The notes under the pieces were generated by a model. It was not told where the DNA came from. It ran no database searches and was given only the letters and a program-made list of their open reading frames with translations. 64,000 nucleotides of DNA from Bacteroidota bacterium (lineage in GTDB: Bacteria > Bacteroidota > Bacteroidia > Bacteroidales > FEN-979): positions 21,575-85,574 of the forward strand of contig JAPLDF010000005.1 of the NCBI GenBank assembly GCA_026391835.1, in the 5' to 3' direction. A program made the position numbers and the translations under genes. Positions 43,101 to 53,700 of the stretch are shown piece after piece. The number at the start of each line of letters is the position of its first letter. Positions within the stretch are counted from its first letter, which is position 1.

Positions 43101-46100
43101 CTATGGCACTTCAGGCCGTGAAAACAGCAACAACACGTTATCAAACAACAGTTTTTACGACTTTCTCCGACCCGGTGCAACATCTTATGGAATCTATCTT
43201 TTCAGCGCATCAACCAGCTGGAATGTTGTTGGAAACAGTTTTTATGAAACCACTTCCTTTGTGCCTGTTGCAGGAACTTCCTATTATTGCATCCGGGTTA
43301 ACAATGCCACAGGCAACGGCTTCAATATTAACAACAACTATATTGGCGGAAGCAGCGAGTCATGCGGAGGCACAGCCCTTACAATCAACACCTTACAGTC
43401 GGTGCGCTTTTACGGCATCCACCTCGATGTCGGAACAACCACCCCAACCTCCGTACAAAACAATACAATCCGCAATTTCAATGTGACCAGCAGCAATGAC
43501 ATCCCATGGATGGGAATTGATGCGAACTCAGGTAATATCAACATTGGTACTTCCACCGGGAATATCATCGGCGCACCTTCCGGAACAGGTTCCATCGTTC
43601 TTACAAATTCAAATGCAAGCAATTCAGCAACCGCTTACGGAATCTATGTAAACAGCCCGGGAACCATCGTGGTATCAAACAATATGATTGGTTCCGTCAC
43701 CACCCAGGGCGCCTCATCCAATATTCCGCATTCCTTTACCGGGATTTACAAACTTGGAAATGTGGCCGGTTCCCTTACGGTCACGAACAACCTGGTTGGA
43801 AGTACAAGTACGGCTGGCAGTATCCAGGCAATTACTGCAAATACCTCCAGTACGGCCCAAAGCGTCTATGGAATTTACAGCAGCGGCATTGGCTCCACCG
43901 TGATAACCGGCAACGTGATCGCCAATTTAACCAACGCCCATGCGTATCAATATGCCACCAACGGGCAAATTGGAGGCATTTGCACATCAAAAGGGTCAAA
44001 TACCATTCAAAACAACACCATCCATGATTTATCAACTGCCAGTCCCAGCAATGATGTGACTAACAATGCTGCAATTATTGGCATTTCGCAATTAAGTACG
44101 AATGCCGATCAAACAGTCACCGGCAATACGATTTACGCATTAAACAGCAACTATACAGGGTCCCGTGCCGTGAATGTAACCGGATTGTATTACTACGGAG
44201 GAACCACCGGAACCAATTCAATTTCAGGCAATTTCATACACAGCTTCACCCTTGCTGCCAACGCGTCAGGGTCGGCAGTTATGACCGGCATAAAAATTTA
44301 TGCGGGATCTTCGACCATCGCCAACAACATCATCAACCTTGGGACAGGTATTACGGCCGGATACAGGATTTACGGAATCTCGGAGAATGGGAATGCCGGC
44401 AACAATAACAATGTATGGTTCAACACCGTCTATATCGGGGGGGCTGTTTCGGGTGCGACGCTTCCAACCTATGCTTTTTACAATGTCACGAACAACAATA
44501 CCCGCGATTTCAGGAATAACATTTTCTATAATGCCCGTTCAGGGGGCACCCCGGGATATCATTATGCCATTCGCCTGGCCGGGATCGCAAACGTAACGAT
44601 CGATTACAACGACTACCTGGTTACCGGGACCAATTCAATGTTCGGCAACATCGGGACCCAGGACAAAAATGACATTGCTGCATGGAGACTCGGGACCAGC
44701 CAGGACACCCACAGTTTAAGCATCAACCCCGGGTTCAACAATCCCGGGGGTACCGCGGCCATTAATTATTACACGTCAGCTACTTTGCCCGGGATTACAG
44801 GCACGGGAATCACCACAGACTTCGCAGGACTTGTGCGGAGCATTACGCCTAAAATGGGCGCTTTCGAACGAAACAACTATACCTGGAAGGGTTTGCTCAG
44901 CGACAATTTCGCCGATGCCGGGAACTGGGTGGAGAATGAGGTCCCCACCGGGGGCGCGAACATCACATTTGATGCAGCCCCTGTTCATCATTGTGTTTTA
45001 GACGGGGACAGAATTGTTGGTGATATTATCAATGCAAGCGCATACAACCTGGTGGTCGGGGCCCATCAGCTCACGATCACGAAAAGCCTCACCTTTACCG
45101 GCAGTGGAAAAATAGACGCCACGGCTGCATCAGCATCGGTTCTCTTTACAGGCACCTCTGCCCAAAGCATTCCTTCCGGCGTGTTTGCAGGCAACATGGC
45201 TGATGCGGTCAACCTGGACAACACCAGCGGGTTGACACTGAATGGCGCACTGACTATCGCACAAACATTCACGCTGACCAATGGAGCCTTTGCGATCGGC
45301 GCGAATACCCTTACCCTGGATGGAGCCATCACTGTCCTTGCCGGCTCCTTAACCGGCGGGAGCTCCTCCGGCATCAACATTGGGGGGAGTGGTGCAGGTA
45401 CAACGTTACCCGCGGTTTCGCTGAACAATCTCACCATCAACCGCGCAAATGGAATAACCCTTGGAGGTCCGGCAGATATTGCCGGCACCCTTGCCCTTAC
45501 CAACGGCACCTTAACACTGGGGGCCCATGTCCTCACCATCTCCGGCAATACCCCCACCAGGACCAGCGGTACGATCGACGCAAGCAATGCATCTTCCACA
45601 CTGACATTCACCAACAGCGCGGCGATCACGCTGCCGGCTGGCATTTTTTCTGCAGCCATAAACAATCTCAACATTATAGGTACAGCCGGGATAACAGCCA
45701 CCGGCGATTTTACCATCAATGGCATCCTGAACCTGGCAACCCCCAACCAGTCGGCCACCCGCGGCTGCCTTGATATGTGGGACGGCGCCGCAATGACAAC
45801 CCTCACCATGGGAGGCAGCGCCACGACTGCCGGAACAGGAGATGTAACCGGGATCGTCACACGAAATAGTTTTATCGCCAACACCCCCTATAGTTTCGGA
45901 AACCAGTTTACCACGTTCAATATGTCAGCAGGTGGTATCCTGCCCTCCTCGCTGAGTTGTAAAATAACCTTAACCTCTTCAAATCTAAGTTGGAAACCCA
46001 ACGCAATTTGGAGGTATTACGATTTTATTCAAACCGGGGGATCCGGTGCAACCAATGTAACGCTGAACCTGCATTATCTTGATTCAGAACTCAATGGAGC

Positions 46101-49100
46101 CACAGAAGGAAACCTGGACCTGTTTGATTATCACAAGTCAAGCTCAACTCCCCATGTTGACGACCATGGACGGTCCAATGATAATACAACGGAGGGCTGG
46201 GTTGGGTTAGCCAACCTGAGCCTGACCTATGTTGCTAAAAGCAGTTTTGATTCCAAGTATTGGACCATCGGCACTTCAACCGGCTCAAATTTTACATGGA
46301 TTGGGGCTACCAGCGATTGGACTGCCAGTTACAACTGGCTTGGAGGGGTCGTTCCCGATGCGGGAAATCACGTTGTTATTCCGGATGCAACCACGACTCC
46401 CAATGACCCTGAGCTCCCTGCAACAGCTACCATTGGTTCCATCCTGATCCAGCCGGGGGGAATTTTAAACGGCGGTACAGCTACGACATTAAACATTGAC
46501 GGGAATGCCGGTGCATGGGACAATATGGGGACCTTCAACCCTGGAACCAGTACGGTCGTTTTCGTCAACGATTCGGCGACCATGTCGGATCCGACAAATT
46601 TCTTCAATGTAACCGTGGCAGATGGCGCCAAATTAACGCTTGGCACCGGGAATACGATGCGGATCGCAGGCACGCTTTCACTATCGGCTTCAGGTATTTT
46701 AAACGCGGCATCAAATCACAATACGGTAGAGTACAATGGTACCAGTCAAACAGTTGTTTATCCGAACGGACCAACCACCGGTTATCACAACCTGATACTC
46801 AGCGGGAGCGGTACGAAAACGATGCCGGGAGCCCCTTTATCCATCGGCGGTGACTTTATCCTTGCAGAATCGGCTGCAGCAACTGCCGCCGCTTCATTGA
46901 CAATCGGCGGAAACTTATCGATCGGGAATGGTACAACTTTCCATACCGGGACCTTCAGCCATACTCTCGGCGGGAATTTTGACAATCAAGGCACATTCTC
47001 CGTATCACCAGGAGGTACTTTTACCCTGGACGGAACTTCAGCCCAACTAATTTCAGGAACATCAGCCACGACGTTCGACAATTTGACCATCGGCAACACC
47101 GACGGCGTCAACCTCTATTCAAATGTCAATATCTCCGGCGTTCTGAACCTTGTAAGCGGAAATCTCAACCCCGTCGGGAACATCCTCGGAATTGGCGGGC
47201 CTGTGAGTAAAACAGCCGGGCAGATCACCGTCAGCCCATTGTCGTCATTAAGTTTTTATGGCACAAGTGCAATTACGCTTCCATCCAGCCTGTTCTCAAC
47301 TGAACCAGTCATCAATGACCTGACCATCAACAGGACCGGTGGCGTGACCCTGGGTGATCAAAGCATGACCGTCAACGGGATCTTGTCGCTGGCTGACGGA
47401 ACCCTCTCCCTTGGTGCAAATACATTAACCATTGCCGGAAGTTCCCCTGTCCGGACAAGCGGATTCATCAATGCCGGGAATGACCTTGCAGCACTGGTGT
47501 TTACCAATACTTCAGCCATAACGCTTCCTGCCTCAATTTTCGCAACGGATGTCAGCAACCTGGCCATTACCGGCACAGGCGGAATTACCGCCAGCAGTGA
47601 TTTCACCATCAATGGCACGCTCCTGTTGCAGGGAGATAATCCATCAGCAACAAAAGGCAGCCTGGACATGTGGGATGGTTCCCAGCAAAAAACGCTGTTT
47701 ATGGGCGCCGGTTCAACCACCACCGGGGCCGGTGATGTAACCGGGATTATTTCACGGTCGACCTTTGTGGCCAATACTCCTTATACATTTGGAAATCAAT
47801 TTACCACCATCACCTTCCTGCCGGGAGGGACCTTACCGTCGCAAATCCGGGCCAAAGTCAGCATCGGCACCTCCCCGTCATGGAAACCTGCAGCAATAAC
47901 CCGTCAATACGACTTCATTCACACAGGGGGCAGCAACTGTTATGCAACCATTGCCGATCATTACCGTGATGGCGAGCTGAACGGAAACATGGAGACCGAA
48001 CTGGTCCAGTGGACGAACGGCACCCCCGGCCCTCCTTCGGGGACCTATGAATGGGGCCGTTCAGCGATGGATGCAGCAGACAACTGGGTAGCAATAGCGA
48101 ACGTAAACATAGGCTATTTTCCAACCAGTTTCGGCACGCTGGAGAATACCTTGTCAAAAGCAGAATTAACTTCATATACCTGGAATGGTTCACAAAGCAG
48201 TTCGTGGACCACGATCGAAAACTGGACCCCGGCAGGGGCCCCGTCGTCTGCATCCAATGTCACCATTCCCGATGCCACGACCATCCTCAACGCCCCTGTC
48301 CTGTCATCCCTGGCGGAAGTTAAAAATTTCACCATCGAAACTGCCGGCAGGATGACCATAGCCGGCAATGGAAAACTCACAGTAAACACCAGCCTGGTCA
48401 ACGATGCAGGAATTAACGGTTTATCAATCAAATCCACTGCTTCGGGTACCGGATCGCTGATTGCCGGCAATGCAGTTCAGGGGACAGTTGAGCGGTACAT
48501 TCCGAATACCCTGAAATGGCACCTGCTCTCCTCTCCCGTTTTAAACCAGCCCATCTGGCCTGAATTCGCACCCGCTCCGTCGGGCAATTCGTTTGGAACA
48601 GCTCCCTGGAACTGGGATTTCTATTACTGGAATCCAAATGCCAGCACCACCAACCAGTTGTACTGGGTAAACCTGCGCAAAGATAATGCAGGAACATACA
48701 ACAATGGCGCCATTGATGCAACCGGAAGCGATGCCGGCTATGGCAGCGCTCCGCCTTCATTCACAAAAGGAAGGGGATATCTTGTTGCTTACGCTGCCGA
48801 CTGGAATGTGGCAACAGGGTCACCCGAGACACACCTGTTTTCAGGCATCATAAACGCCGGGGATGAATCCTATCCCATAATCAAGGGTGCAAATTCGTGG
48901 AACCTTGCAGGAAATCCCTATCCCTCCGCCATCGACTGGCAATCCACTTCGGGCTGGATACGATCAGATCTTACGCCCAGCGGTGCAGGCTACGATATGT
49001 GGATATACAATGATGCCAGGGCCAATTATGGCGTATGCAATTCAACCCCGGGAAGCAGCGGAACCAATTTTACCAGCAAAGACATTGCGCCGATGCAGGC

Positions 49101-49851
49101 CTTTTTTGTTCTGGCTTCTGCCAGTGGATCCTTCGGCATGACCACCGCAGTCCAGGTTCATTCCGACCAAAGCTGGCTTAAAACAGTTGCAGATGCTGAC
49201 AATCTGCTCCGGTTTAACCTTACTTCTTCCGACAATATTTACGCCGATGAGATGATCGTATCGGTGAATGCCCAACATGACAATGGTGGCTCCCTGAAAT
49301 TCTGGAGCATGCAATCCAAAGCGCCTGAAATTTACAGCATAAAAGATGGTACTTATTATTCTATCGATCGCATGCAATCCTTAAATGAAAACACCATCGT
49401 CAAAATCGGCGTCAAAGCCGGCGCCGATGCAATCTATACGCTGGATGTTTCAGGTCTCCAAACCTTTTTCTTTGCGAAAACCATCATTCTCGAAGATATG
49501 AAATCCGGTGCAACGCAGGAGTTAAAAAGCAACCCTTCCTATACTTTCACTGCGATGCCCAACGACAATGCTGAACGGTTCCATCTCCATTTCGGCGCAC
49601 CATTCGGAATCAGCACACAGGAGAATCCGGACGGCTTCACGATCAGTTCGTTCAATAATTCAGTCTTCATCACAAATGTTTCAGGCAGGAACATGAATAT
49701 CTACATCTGCGACATCCTGGGACGGACACTCCTTCAGAAAAGCTTCCATGATCAAACAACCAGGATCGACCTGGCGGCGCCTGCAGGCTGTTACCTGGTT
49801 ACGATGGTCAGCGGCAACCGGACTTTTACAAAAAAAATAATTCTTCACTAA
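40153..49851 (+). CDS. Giant secreted beta-helix protein with T9SS sorting domain
   Basis: About 3232 residues from the ATG at 40153 (MKRLLLLAILLTWG..., signal peptide to about 22). An earlier ATG at 40126 adds only nine codons. Residues about 25-1575 hold two copies of a module of about 780 residues: a strand-rich start with TIDGRVNATG, then right-handed beta-helix repeats with NTI, GNxI and NNxI ladders (NTIDNNDITS, NNYIGG). Residues about 1580-2750 are beta-strand repeats (TLTLGANTLTI, AGDVTGI). The last about 440 residues are a conserved tail (NWDFYYWNPN, SIDRMQ, NAERFHLHFGAPFGI) ending in the sorting domain ITNVSGRNMNIYICDILGRT. Probably a surface adhesin or carbohydrate-binding filament. 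No catalytic motif seen. Confidence 0.88.
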   Translation: MKRLLLLAILLTWGSLQKAYTQVTVSGSTGANGTYTSLTNATGAFLAINSTAQTGNTIIITITGSSLSETGTNSLNAGTWTTVTIYPTGTNLTISGSVAGPLINLNGADHVTIDGRVNATGAAKDLTIINTSTGTTASTIRFINSAESNTVKYCTIKGSETSSSSGNKSGIVFFSTSTSGNGNDGNTIDNNDITSDAAGRATHAIFSLGAPGFENSENTVSNNNIYNFLNVSYPSCGIHLYSYTTAWAISGNSFYETSAGFAPDADVVYNAIQIDNSSGTGFILSGNYIGGRSPACGGLAWTKTNAKNNIFFAINLNVGVSTVTGIQDNFIRNIAWSNSGAATWTGIQVTVGSVNIGTTAGNTIGAETGTGSISVTGGATGTNVYGINIAGSGLVNIRNNKIGSILAENDGALASNIYAINKTNTGTGSISDNTIGSTVTANSIRSGSTSSANKQSVIGINNTNGANLLTISNNTIANLTNSTTNSATGTPGMIIGIKSSSGNNTIANNSIHDLTIANASTYASDTASICGIALTGTNQLKTITGNQIFNLSNTNTSFTGSVIGIYFGATGMYTANSHTVTGNFIHGLSVSGSSSGASVYGIKINTGQTTYANNIISLGGNTGTTLYGVYETGTASNNNNLYFNTVYIGGSPAAGSSNSYALFSAVSTNTRNFRNNIFENYRSNNGATGKHFAAFFDYSDNALLTLDYNDYYAPGTGGFLGHYNTLDLNTLPLVPGLDAKSLAINPLLASAGGTAAINYKPLSDKLEATTISTVPTDYLLVNRAGTPTIGAFEGSLSLNIDVYKSGVYQATYYRLKDSFDKINAGTHTGALELRIKANTTETASASLNASGSGGASYTSIIIYPTVTGITISGNLEAPLIDLNGADYVTIDGRVNATGSARSLAITNSNLSATSNTSTIRFINSAENNTLEYCTIKGGATGIYSGIVLMTGASSGSGNNGNLIDNCNFSGLNGTDRPYYVLYSYGTSGRENSNNTLSNNSFYDFLRPGATSYGIYLFSASTSWNVVGNSFYETTSFVPVAGTSYYCIRVNNATGNGFNINNNYIGGSSESCGGTALTINTLQSVRFYGIHLDVGTTTPTSVQNNTIRNFNVTSSNDIPWMGIDANSGNINIGTSTGNIIGAPSGTGSIVLTNSNASNSATAYGIYVNSPGTIVVSNNMIGSVTTQGASSNIPHSFTGIYKLGNVAGSLTVTNNLVGSTSTAGSIQAITANTSSTAQSVYGIYSSGIGSTVITGNVIANLTNAHAYQYATNGQIGGICTSKGSNTIQNNTIHDLSTASPSNDVTNNAAIIGISQLSTNADQTVTGNTIYALNSNYTGSRAVNVTGLYYYGGTTGTNSISGNFIHSFTLAANASGSAVMTGIKIYAGSSTIANNIINLGTGITAGYRIYGISENGNAGNNNNVWFNTVYIGGAVSGATLPTYAFYNVTNNNTRDFRNNIFYNARSGGTPGYHYAIRLAGIANVTIDYNDYLVTGTNSMFGNIGTQDKNDIAAWRLGTSQDTHSLSINPGFNNPGGTAAINYYTSATLPGITGTGITTDFAGLVRSITPKMGAFERNNYTWKGLLSDNFADAGNWVENEVPTGGANITFDAAPVHHCVLDGDRIVGDIINASAYNLVVGAHQLTITKSLTFTGSGKIDATAASASVLFTGTSAQSIPSGVFAGNMADAVNLDNTSGLTLNGALTIAQTFTLTNGAFAIGANTLTLDGAITVLAGSLTGGSSSGINIGGSGAGTTLPAVSLNNLTINRANGITLGGPADIAGTLALTNGTLTLGAHVLTISGNTPTRTSGTIDASNASSTLTFTNSAAITLPAGIFSAAINNLNIIGTAGITATGDFTINGILNLATPNQSATRGCLDMWDGAAMTTLTMGGSATTAGTGDVTGIVTRNSFIANTPYSFGNQFTTFNMSAGGILPSSLSCKITLTSSNLSWKPNAIWRYYDFIQTGGSGATNVTLNLHYLDSELNGATEGNLDLFDYHKSSSTPHVDDHGRSNDNTTEGWVGLANLSLTYVAKSSFDSKYWTIGTSTGSNFTWIGATSDWTASYNWLGGVVPDAGNHVVIPDATTTPNDPELPATATIGSILIQPGGILNGGTATTLNIDGNAGAWDNMGTFNPGTSTVVFVNDSATMSDPTNFFNVTVADGAKLTLGTGNTMRIAGTLSLSASGILNAASNHNTVEYNGTSQTVVYPNGPTTGYHNLILSGSGTKTMPGAPLSIGGDFILAESAAATAAASLTIGGNLSIGNGTTFHTGTFSHTLGGNFDNQGTFSVSPGGTFTLDGTSAQLISGTSATTFDNLTIGNTDGVNLYSNVNISGVLNLVSGNLNPVGNILGIGGPVSKTAGQITVSPLSSLSFYGTSAITLPSSLFSTEPVINDLTINRTGGVTLGDQSMTVNGILSLADGTLSLGANTLTIAGSSPVRTSGFINAGNDLAALVFTNTSAITLPASIFATDVSNLAITGTGGITASSDFTINGTLLLQGDNPSATKGSLDMWDGSQQKTLFMGAGSTTTGAGDVTGIISRSTFVANTPYTFGNQFTTITFLPGGTLPSQIRAKVSIGTSPSWKPAAITRQYDFIHTGGSNCYATIADHYRDGELNGNMETELVQWTNGTPGPPSGTYEWGRSAMDAADNWVAIANVNIGYFPTSFGTLENTLSKAELTSYTWNGSQSSSWTTIENWTPAGAPSSASNVTIPDATTILNAPVLSSLAEVKNFTIETAGRMTIAGNGKLTVNTSLVNDAGINGLSIKSTASGTGSLIAGNAVQGTVERYIPNTLKWHLLSSPVLNQPIWPEFAPAPSGNSFGTAPWNWDFYYWNPNASTTNQLYWVNLRKDNAGTYNNGAIDATGSDAGYGSAPPSFTKGRGYLVAYAADWNVATGSPETHLFSGIINAGDESYPIIKGANSWNLAGNPYPSAIDWQSTSGWIRSDLTPSGAGYDMWIYNDARANYGVCNSTPGSSGTNFTSKDIAPMQAFFVLASASGSFGMTTAVQVHSDQSWLKTVADADNLLRFNLTSSDNIYADEMIVSVNAQHDNGGSLKFWSMQSKAPEIYSIKDGTYYSIDRMQSLNENTIVKIGVKAGADAIYTLDVSGLQTFFFAKTIILEDMKSGATQELKSNPSYTFTAMPNDNAERFHLHFGAPFGISTQENPDGFTISSFNNSVFITNVSGRNMNIYICDILGRTLLQKSFHDQTTRIDLAAPAGCYLVTMVSGNRTFTKKIILH

Positions 49852-49866
49852 TTGACTGGTGAAAAA

Positions 49867-50013
49867 ATTTCATATTGTAACAGGCTTTTGTACAACGTAG
49901 TGCCGTAGGCATAAAATACGGGTAGTAACCGAAAGTTCGGATAGCCATTTGGTCCCGTAGGGGACGAAATATTGCACCATTTCATGCTATTCTACCCACA
50001 TAATATCCCTAAA
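49867..50013 (+). repeat. Palindromic intergenic repeat, copy A
   Basis: Begins ATATTGTAACAGG and carries GTGCCGTAGGCA, a CGGGTAG/CTACCC outer pair, and an inner TCCCGTAGGGGA palindrome flanked by GAAATATTGCACCATT. Nearly identical over 140 bases to copy B at 63724-63872. It lies directly after the first giant gene. Confidence 0.88.
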
Positions 50014-50020
50014 AGGATTT

Positions 50021-50170
50021 CCTGACTTCCGACATTTAGTAAGGTACACCGCGAAGTACGAGGTACGAATGACGAAGTACAAAGTTTGGGATTAGCAGGC
50101 CTTTGTTCGTCTTTCGAACTTTGTACTTCACACTTTCGTTTGTACTTTGTACGTTGTATTTCGTATTTAA
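50021..50170. repeat. Dispersed GTAC-word repeat, copy 2, with 7-bp periodicity
   Basis: The first 38 bases are the complement of 23344-23382 (dispersed repeat copy 1). The following GTACGAG, GTACGAA, TGACGAA, GTACAAA series and a mirrored TTGTACT, TTGTACG, TTGTATT, TCGTATT series continue at 7-base steps to about 50165, forming an imperfect palindrome. A 132-codon frame across it (50103-50501) shows no family features and starts inside the repeat, so I do not call it a gene. Confidence 0.8.
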
Positions 50171-50535
50171 AATGGGCGTTGGCGCGGTAAAAGTCACAAT
50201 TATGAATTTTATATCACTCAAATTCAATGACTTGAAAAATGTCATCGCACTCAAACAGAGAAGCGTCAGAAGTCAGGAGGATTTAAAAACAATTTTAAAC
50301 AGTCTTAAAGATTTACTGAAAAATACTGAATCCGGCCGGGGTATTCGAAAAAACACCCGGGAACGAAAATCCCCGGCAGTTCAAATATGTCAGGGTTGCT
50401 TTCGATTTCTGATCCCCAAATGGTCCTCATATCTTCGAACCATTTGTGAAATTGTGCTCAAGGCTTTCTTGCGCAGGTTACTTATAACAATATCACCCTG
50501 ATTGAATTGGTTTACAGCACTTGCACCTGCCGTTT

Positions 50536-50577
50536 TGTAGGGCAAACACCTACAAAAAAATCCGGCTTTGCCCTACA
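50536..50577. other. 11-bp inverted repeat in the 50.5 kb spacer
   Basis: Arms TGTAGGGCAAA (50536-50546) and TTTGCCCTACA (50567-50577). No T tract follows. The 790-base spacer otherwise shows only the repeats listed and a candidate -7 box TAGTTTTG at 50621-50628. Confidence 0.65.
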
Positions 50578-50791
50578 GAGAAATGCCTGTTCCCCTTACG
50601 TCTGAAAAGCATATATCGTATAGTTTTGTAATGCTTTATAAAATCGCAGACTGGCTGTTCATGTCTGATTTGTGAAATGTGGATACAGTTGACTGAATAA
50701 GACTTTCAGACTGTTTCCTGTTTTGGAATGCTATGGTCGCGCATCTGAAAACAAGAACGAACCAGTGAAAAAACAAGTAAAAAAAATAACT

Positions 50792-53700
50792 ATGAAAACT
50801 AAATCTTTACAAATTGTCCCGTTTATTGTGTTAGCCTTATTGTTTTCAGCCACAATGGTTCGGGCAACAACGTATTATTCAAAAGCCAACGGAGCATGGA
50901 GCACCCCTGCCACGTGGTCCACTATTGGTTATGGCAATACCACCAACACCGGCACCTTTCCGAAAGCTGGTGATATTGCTAACATAGGCAGCGGGTATAC
51001 AATAACAGTTAGTGCGAATGCCACTTGTGCTTCGATTACCATTGATGCCAACGGCGTGCTGAACCCGTTAACAACCAGGACGGTTAGTGCGACAACCAGT
51101 ATTACCATAAACGGGACCTACACAAATCAAAGTACGGGGGCAATCACAACGCCTTCCTGGACATGTAATGGCACCTACAACCATGCTACCTCGTCAGTGA
51201 CAATACCCAAAGGGTCAACCGCCTCCACGTGGGCTGCCACTTCCAATTTAAACATAACAGGGACATATACATCAGCAACCGTTTTTGCCAATTTTATTGG
51301 TCAAACATTTGGTAATGTTACCTTTAATCCGACCTCCATGACAAATACGGTATGTTTGTTTGGTGCATCAGGGAGTGTAACGGTACAGGGCAATTTTACC
51401 ATCACCCAAACCGGAAGCAGTACCTTGTACATGAGGATTTCCGGGCAGCAGTTTGTTGGTGTCTTAAATATAAATGGCAATTTCACTTTATCTGCCGGAA
51501 TTTTTGACATGCACAACGGACTGACAACCCCGACAACCTCAGCGATCAATTTAAAAGGTAACTTTACCTTGTCGGGCACAAGCAAATTAACCCAAACTAC
51601 CATACAAGCAGGATCCACTGTCAACTTTAACTTCACGGGGACATCGGTCCAAACAGTAAGTATCTCGCCCACGGCATCTATTACCTCCCAGGCAACCACG
51701 CCAACCTGCGCCATCCAGTTTACGGTTGCCAGCGGCGCTACCATTGATATGGGAACATCAGTCCTCACAGGAACCAACAATACCTCATTCACCTTAAGTG
51801 CCGGGGCAACCATTGTTACAGCCAACACGGGCGGGCTCTCCTCCTCAGGTGCAACAGGCTCGGTCCAGGTGAACGGACCCAGGTCATACAATCCGACAGC
51901 CAATTACACCTACAACAGCGCAGTAGCAGGCCAGGTAACCGGCAATGGTGTAACTGCAGCAAACACATTAACACTCAACAACATCACCACCGACGGTGTT
52001 ACATTCAGCAATGCCATTGCCATCAGCGGGAACATGTCTGTACCTGCCAGTGCCCATGTGAATTTAGGAACCTTTACTTCATCTGCGGCATCCCTGACAT
52101 TGGGAGGAGTAAACCAGACCAGCGGCACCTCCTACGGGGGAATTAATTCTTCCGCGGCAAACAAACCTACAACCTATTTTAATGCAGGAACTACGGGCAT
52201 CCTAAATGTCAGTTTACTGGCCCCTTCAAATTTAACATATAACTCTCCATTTGTATTCCCGTTGAATGTCGCAATCACACCGGAATATCCCACGGTGACA
52301 GGAAGTGTAACCAGTTATTCAATCCTGCCGGCATTATTGCCAACAGGCTTAAGTTTTAACACCTCAACCGGGGCCATAACAGGTACACCAACTGTCAATA
52401 CTGTTTCGACAAACTACACAGTTACTGCGACCAACAGCGCCGGGAACACCACCTGTGCAATCGTAATAAGTGTTGGGGACAACCGTTATGCTGTTGCTGC
52501 CGGGAACTGGAATTCTGCTTCGACCTGGTCGTTAACTTCGGGCGGTGCCAGCGGGGCGGCGGTACCTGTATCGGGTGACCTTGTGTATATTGGTGAAGGA
52601 TCAAACAGCTGGACAGTCACCATTCCAGCCGGTTATTCCGCAGTATGCGGAAACCTTACAATGGGAAATTACAGTGCCGCAACAGTTGCGACACTTACCT
52701 TTGCAACAGGAGGCACAAGTTCTCTGGCCGTTGGACATGATCTTGTGATGAATCGTCCAAACGCAACAGCCACATCTGCCATAAATTTAAATGACGGAAG
52801 TATAACAATCGGCGGTATGCTGATGCTGGCGAACAGTGACCTGACCCCCAATGCATCTGCCTCCCTGGTCAACACGGTCAACATTTCGACAGGGACTATT
52901 ACCACTGCGGACTTGTATTTTAACGGGCAGGCCGCCGCGCAAAGCCAGGTAGTCTTCAGCGGGGCCGGGAAACTGAACATAAGCGGCAGCCTTACCTTTG
53001 GTTATATCCTTGGAGTCCTTACCCCGTCGACAGGGACAGTTAACTTCAACGGAACATCTGCGCAAACCATACCCGTTGGTGTCAGTTCCGTGACATACAG
53101 CAACCTGGCCATCAACAATACCAGTGCAGGCGGGGCAACAGCAAGTGCTGCCATATCAGCAACAAATGTCACAGGAAACCTTGTGGTAGGGGACATTGCT
53201 TCAGGCAGTAAATTTGACAACGGCGGTTTTGCAGTTGTGCTTGCTTCCGGAAAAACCCTGAATGTTGCAAACGGTTCCACGCTTAATTTATCCGGCACAA
53301 CCACGATGGCAACAGTTTCAGGAGGTGGTACAAAAACTTTCGGAGCAACATCCACTGTCGATTATGCCGGCTCCGCACAAATTGTCACGGCCGAAACGTA
53401 TGGTCATTTGACTTTAAGCGGGTCCGGTACCAAGACATTGCCCGCTTCTACATTGAATACGGCAGGTAATTTCACGATGTCGGGAACGGCATCCGCCACA
53501 GCCCTGGCTGTTATCAATACAGGCGGGAATTTCACACTGAATGCTGGTTCTTCCTTCAGTGCAGCTACTTTTACACACACTGTCGGCGGCAACTGGTCGA
53601 ACAACGGGACATTCACCCCGGGCAGCAGTACCATTAATTTTAACGGCGCCGGTGCAGGCAATATCGGGGCAAGCAATTTCAACCATATTACTTTTACCGG

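Noticed and set aside
40153..49851. Pectate lyase or other enzyme activity for the beta-helix regions
   Set aside because: The helix ladders are clear but no catalytic residues of a lyase or hydrolase family could be recognised.
50103..50501. A 132-codon plus-strand frame
   Set aside because: It starts inside GTAC-word repeat DNA, has no family features, and its composition follows the repeat rather than a protein.
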